Shown here piece after piece: positions 2,990 to 5,762 of a stretch of DNA of 5,762 nt. Position numbers and translations under genes: made by a program. This DNA comes from Chlamydiia bacterium (GTDB taxonomy: Bacteria > Chlamydiota > Chlamydiia > Chlamydiales > JAAZZY01). The stretch spans positions 1 through 5,762 of the forward strand of contig JAAZZY010000097.1 in the NCBI GenBank assembly GCA_014239035.1. Reading direction: 5' to 3'. The notes beneath the pieces were generated by a model that ran no database searches, was not told the DNA's origin, and saw only the letters and a program-made list of their open reading frames with translations. Position 1 is the stretch's first letter. Each line of letters starts with the position of its first letter.

Positions 2990-5762
2990 TTAATGAACTG
3001 TTTTATCAATCATTATCTTAAGTTTGTCATAGCGAAGGGGGCCAGGAAGTTTACCGGCAGTCTTATCAGCGGAATACCATCCCCATACTGGAACCCCAGC
3101 AGTTTGCCCCATCCAATCTCCTATGCGCCAAGCTCCCTGAGGGCTTCCTCCGTCAGAATAGGACCATGCGTGGTCTGAGGTCCAGCCTTTATCGTGTCGA
3201 ATAAATTCACCACTTCTTTCAAAGGTGTTTAGGGCTATATGACCACGCGTTTTAGATGCCTGATCCCTGTACTTAACTACTGAGATGCCGTTTTGCGCTA
3301 AGATATGATATTTAGCTTCACTTGTTGAGCGATGCCTCTCTATTCCGTTGAGGTTAAAAATGTCTTGGATAATATCCCCAAGAGCTGCTTGTTCGTGTAG
3401 CGACTTTTGTTGACCGCAGAATCCAAGCGTTGGACAAATTTCATAGTCTTCAGGGACTTCCACTCCTGAAGCTTGATTACGTTTATCCCAAATTTCCTGG
3501 ATAATCTCAAGAGCTCGAGCATCCCTTCTTACAAATAATGCACCAGTATTAACAGACTTAACAGGATCACCTGCCCAAGGACCAACATCTTCAGCTACTA
3601 TAAAACTTGTGTCATCTCCATTTGTTCCTCCTCGAAGAGCATCTAAAGCATCAAATGGGTCAATTTTCTGATTGCTGATAACCATGTCATCATCAATCAT
3701 CATGTACCATTCTTCTTTTCCTTTAGGAGGTGTAGTGTTGGAGCCTCCAAGCCAATCTTTTAAGATGCTAATTTTTCTCCAGTAAGGAGAGCATTCAACT
3801 TTAGTTGGATTATTCTCAATTGTACACTGGCCTTTCAATATATCTCTGTCTACGATAACTTGATGGTTTAAGCCCCATCTTTTGGCATACTGACCATGGT
3901 TTTCAGCAGTTAAAAGCGAAAGCTTATCGCGCTCATTACCCCTCTTTGTACCAGGAATGAAAGTAGACCCTAAAGTAATATGGCGTCCTTCTTGACCCGA
4001 ATAGTCATGTCCTAGGTCTTTCGCATCACTAGGGATGAGAGCTTCATCAGGTGATGAAGATGAAGACCAAGAAAAATAGCCCTTAAGGGTGCTGTATAAT
4101 CCTTTATCTGATTTAGATTTTTCAAATTGATTGGGGGCTTTAGGAGTTTGAGGTCTGCCGGCTGGGCCGTTTGGAGATTGGTGAGCACCTTTATCGCTAG
4201 AGTGTCTAGAAGATGACATACCTTCTCGTGCATTTAAATCTACTTCTTTCTGCTCTAATTCTATTTCACGCTGCTCTAACTCACTCTGATCTTTTTTTAC
4301 TCTATCTTCTCTTTCTAAAACACTTGCTGTTTTAGCTTTTAGATCTTCCATTCTTTCTGGATAGGTAGCCAAATCGTGGACTATTTCTGGTACACTTGCA
4401 ATGCAATTTAAGGCATATTGGATTGATTCACGCGAGCGATAGATAGTACTTGCTGCAATTGCCGAATGAACAGTAGCCTTTTTGACTGCTTTTAAAGTCT
4501 CATATCTTGCACCTTTATAAGCATGGTATAATGCATTAAATGCACCCGATGCTACGCTTTTAACGCGCCATAAATCAACTGCCACCTTTACGCCAGGAAT
4601 AAGGGCCATTCCACTCATAACAGCCATTGAGAGGGCTTCAGCACTCCAAAATAGAAGTTGTCCTTTGAATCCGCCTTTTTCAGCAAAGAAGCCATTAGCT
4701 GCAATACCTAAAAAAGTTAAAGGAATCACAAGTTGTGGAATTGTGAATTCGGTAGCTAAAGTTAGGATGTTGTAGGCTGCTAAAAGATATTGAGACTTGG
4801 TAACCCTTAATGGATCTTTGGCATCAATTTCTGAGCAAAGAAGTTCCGCGGCAGTAACAGAGTCGTCTATTGATTGAGATAGGTTTGCTCCCATTTTGCA
4901 AAGAGCACTTAAAACAGTAGGCTGATTTGCAGCTATTGCAAGCTTTGCTAAGCTATAACCAAACCTTGTATGTTCTCTGTTTATAAATTCAGCAATAGTG
5001 AATCTAGAATTAAATACACCTGTTCCACCAGGGGTTTTTTTATCAAGAGTCCCAATTGCAGTGAGCATTTTTTCAACAAGACCTGAAAATCCTAGCATTG
5101 CTGCGTAATGAACAGGAGTCATTCCGCGAGCATCTTTTGCGATGAAATCTTCAGCAGAAAAACGATTAAAAATAACATCTACTAAATCTTCTCTTTGCGA
5201 TAATAAAGCGCAATGTAGGGGAGTAAGGCCATGCTTTGTACGGTTATTTTTGCTAAAATCTAGTTTGTTTATACCCTCATCTAAATCGATCAGTGTAGCT
5301 AAATTTTTATTATCACAAGCTATCAAAATGTTATGCAATCCGTCGAGATCCAGAACTCTTGGAGAAGAAAGAACAGTCGTTACAACACTTTGAAGAGCGG
5401 TCTTGGCCTGCAGTACTTGCTTTTCTCGAACTGGTGGAACAGGTTTATTTAATGCTCGATTCACTATTGTAGCTTGATCTGGAGAGATTAAAGCTGCAAC
5501 AGCTTCTTCTTCTTTGGTAAATAGAGCATGATCAAAAGCTGTAAGTCCTGCATAGTCCTTTACCCCAGGATTTGCACCATTTTCAACGAGTAGTTTAGCT
5601 ACATCAAAGTGACCCAGACGTATTACTGCATGTAATGGGTAGGATCCATCGCTCATGGGCAGGTTTAGATCAACTGGAACACCAGCAGCACTAAAAAAAG
5701 TAGCAAGCTGAGCTGCGTCTCCTTTTAATGCTTGCTTTAGCCACGGGGTGTCGCTCGCAATT
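2990..5762 (-). CDS. Ankyrin-repeat, coiled-coil, GT-A glycosyltransferase-like protein (5' partial)
   Basis: The frame is open through the right edge, so the N-terminus is missing. The ATG at 5656 is internal, because the 35 codons before it already read as an ankyrin repeat. Visible residues are numbered from the first full codon (5761); 923 are seen. About seven ankyrin repeats occupy 4-295, the clearest being 38-69 (YPLHAVIRLGHFDVAKLLVE), 176-209 (GLTPLHCALL) and 210-236 (GMTPVHYAAMLGF). A two-lobed hydrophobic region follows at about 323-398, a heptad coiled coil at about 467-513, and a Ser/Pro-rich linker at 515-585. Residues 610-835 look like a GT-A glycosyltransferase, nearest by eye to GT34 (GMA12/MNN10): YWRK (660-663), WYMMIDDDMVISN with Asp690-692, VNTGALFVRRD (737-747) and HEQ (789-791). 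The end (835-923) is rich in Trp and Gly. Predicted role: a secreted effector that glycosylates a host or surface target, with ankyrin repeats for binding. The substrate is unknown. The GT family assignment is tentative. Confidence 0.85.
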   Translation of the reverse strand, partial: IASDTPWLKQALKGDAAQLATFFSAAGVPVDLNLPMSDGSYPLHAVIRLGHFDVAKLLVENGANPGVKDYAGLTAFDHALFTKEEEAVAALISPDQATIVNRALNKPVPPVREKQVLQAKTALQSVVTTVLSSPRVLDLDGLHNILIACDNKNLATLIDLDEGINKLDFSKNNRTKHGLTPLHCALLSQREDLVDVIFNRFSAEDFIAKDARGMTPVHYAAMLGFSGLVEKMLTAIGTLDKKTPGGTGVFNSRFTIAEFINREHTRFGYSLAKLAIAANQPTVLSALCKMGANLSQSIDDSVTAAELLCSEIDAKDPLRVTKSQYLLAAYNILTLATEFTIPQLVIPLTFLGIAANGFFAEKGGFKGQLLFWSAEALSMAVMSGMALIPGVKVAVDLWRVKSVASGAFNALYHAYKGARYETLKAVKKATVHSAIAASTIYRSRESIQYALNCIASVPEIVHDLATYPERMEDLKAKTASVLEREDRVKKDQSELEQREIELEQKEVDLNAREGMSSSRHSSDKGAHQSPNGPAGRPQTPKAPNQFEKSKSDKGLYSTLKGYFSWSSSSSPDEALIPSDAKDLGHDYSGQEGRHITLGSTFIPGTKRGNERDKLSLLTAENHGQYAKRWGLNHQVIVDRDILKGQCTIENNPTKVECSPYWRKISILKDWLGGSNTTPPKGKEEWYMMIDDDMVISNQKIDPFDALDALRGGTNGDDTSFIVAEDVGPWAGDPVKSVNTGALFVRRDARALEIIQEIWDKRNQASGVEVPEDYEICPTLGFCGQQKSLHEQAALGDIIQDIFNLNGIERHRSTSEAKYHILAQNGISVVKYRDQASKTRGHIALNTFERSGEFIRHDKGWTSDHAWSYSDGGSPQGAWRIGDWMGQTAGVPVWGWYSADKTAGKLPGPLRYDKLKIMIDKTVH
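4251..4292 (-). repeat. Imperfect 21-base heptad repeat in the coiled coil
   Basis: TGCTCTAA recurs at 4251 and 4272, exactly 21 bases apart, within two imperfect 21-base units. On the coding (minus) strand they encode successive heptads of the type E-L-E-Q-(R/K)-E-(I/V), with a diverged third unit at about 4230-4250 (D-L-N-A-R-E). The period of seven codons fits growth of the coiled coil by heptad duplication. Confidence 0.55.

Noticed and set aside
2976..2990. Inverted repeat AAAAGT-GAA-ACTTTT just after the ankyrin gene stop on the minus strand, a possible terminator.
   Set aside because: The stem is six nearly all A-T pairs with no following T-run of note, too weak for an intrinsic terminator.
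2967..3021. Plus-strand 13-codon frame (GTG at 2980) with a good AAGGAG seven bases before it.
   Set aside because: It is tiny, uses GTG, and straddles the 3' end of the ankyrin gene and the gap before the DUF2721 start; there is no independent support.
3340..3522. Open frames of 60 to 98 codons within the large genes (for example 3340-3522, 4012-4233, 5142-5393, 1068-1313, 2725-3021).
   Set aside because: They lie in other frames or on the other strand of well-supported genes and show no domain or ribosome-site support.
5654..5656. ATG at 5656 as the true start of the ankyrin/GT protein.
   Set aside because: The 35 upstream codons are open and read as ankyrin sequence (TPWLKQALKGDAAQLATFF), so the gene continues past the right edge.

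Overview
The window is AT-rich bacterial DNA, densely coding on both strands, with Shine-Dalgarno-like sites before several starts. The gene content (a large ankyrin-repeat glycosyltransferase-like protein, several small membrane proteins, a rhodanese, no core housekeeping operon) suggests an accessory region of a host-associated bacterium, probably an intracellular symbiont or parasite of protists. Chlamydia-like bacteria, Legionellales and Dependentiae would all fit. The sequence does not decide between them, so this is an inference only.

Layout, left to right. Positions 1-168 hold a probable minus-strand gene running off the left edge (a membrane segment can be read), whose start would overlap the start of a plus-strand gene at 149-553 (one membrane helix, then a basic tail with three Arg-Thr-Phe repeats). 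A 90-residue two-helix membrane protein with a CxxC loop follows at 645-917. It converges, with overlapping stop codons, on a single-domain rhodanese (914-1285, minus). Divergent from the rhodanese is a two-gene unit: a membrane-anchored protein that resembles family GT17 glycosyltransferases but has Asn-Val-Asn where the metal-binding Asp-Val-Asp is expected (1364-2020), overlapped by 10 bases by a SemiSWEET/PQ-loop-like three-helix protein with a C-terminal zinc ribbon (2011-2376). Two bases later it meets a minus-strand DUF2721-like membrane protein (2379-2915).

The right half (2990-5762, minus) is one gene whose 5' end lies outside the window. The visible 923 residues contain about seven ankyrin repeats, a two-lobed hydrophobic region, a heptad coiled coil, a Ser/Pro-rich linker, a GT-A glycosyltransferase-like domain with an Asp-Asp-Asp motif, and a Trp/Gly-rich C-terminal end. 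This architecture is what one would expect of a secreted host-modifying effector.

Three neighbouring genes have sugar-related folds (GT17-like, SemiSWEET-like, ankyrin/GT-A). They lie on opposite strands and in different transcription units, so a shared pathway is only a hypothesis. No RNA gene, CRISPR array, insertion sequence, attachment site or convincing intrinsic terminator was recognised.
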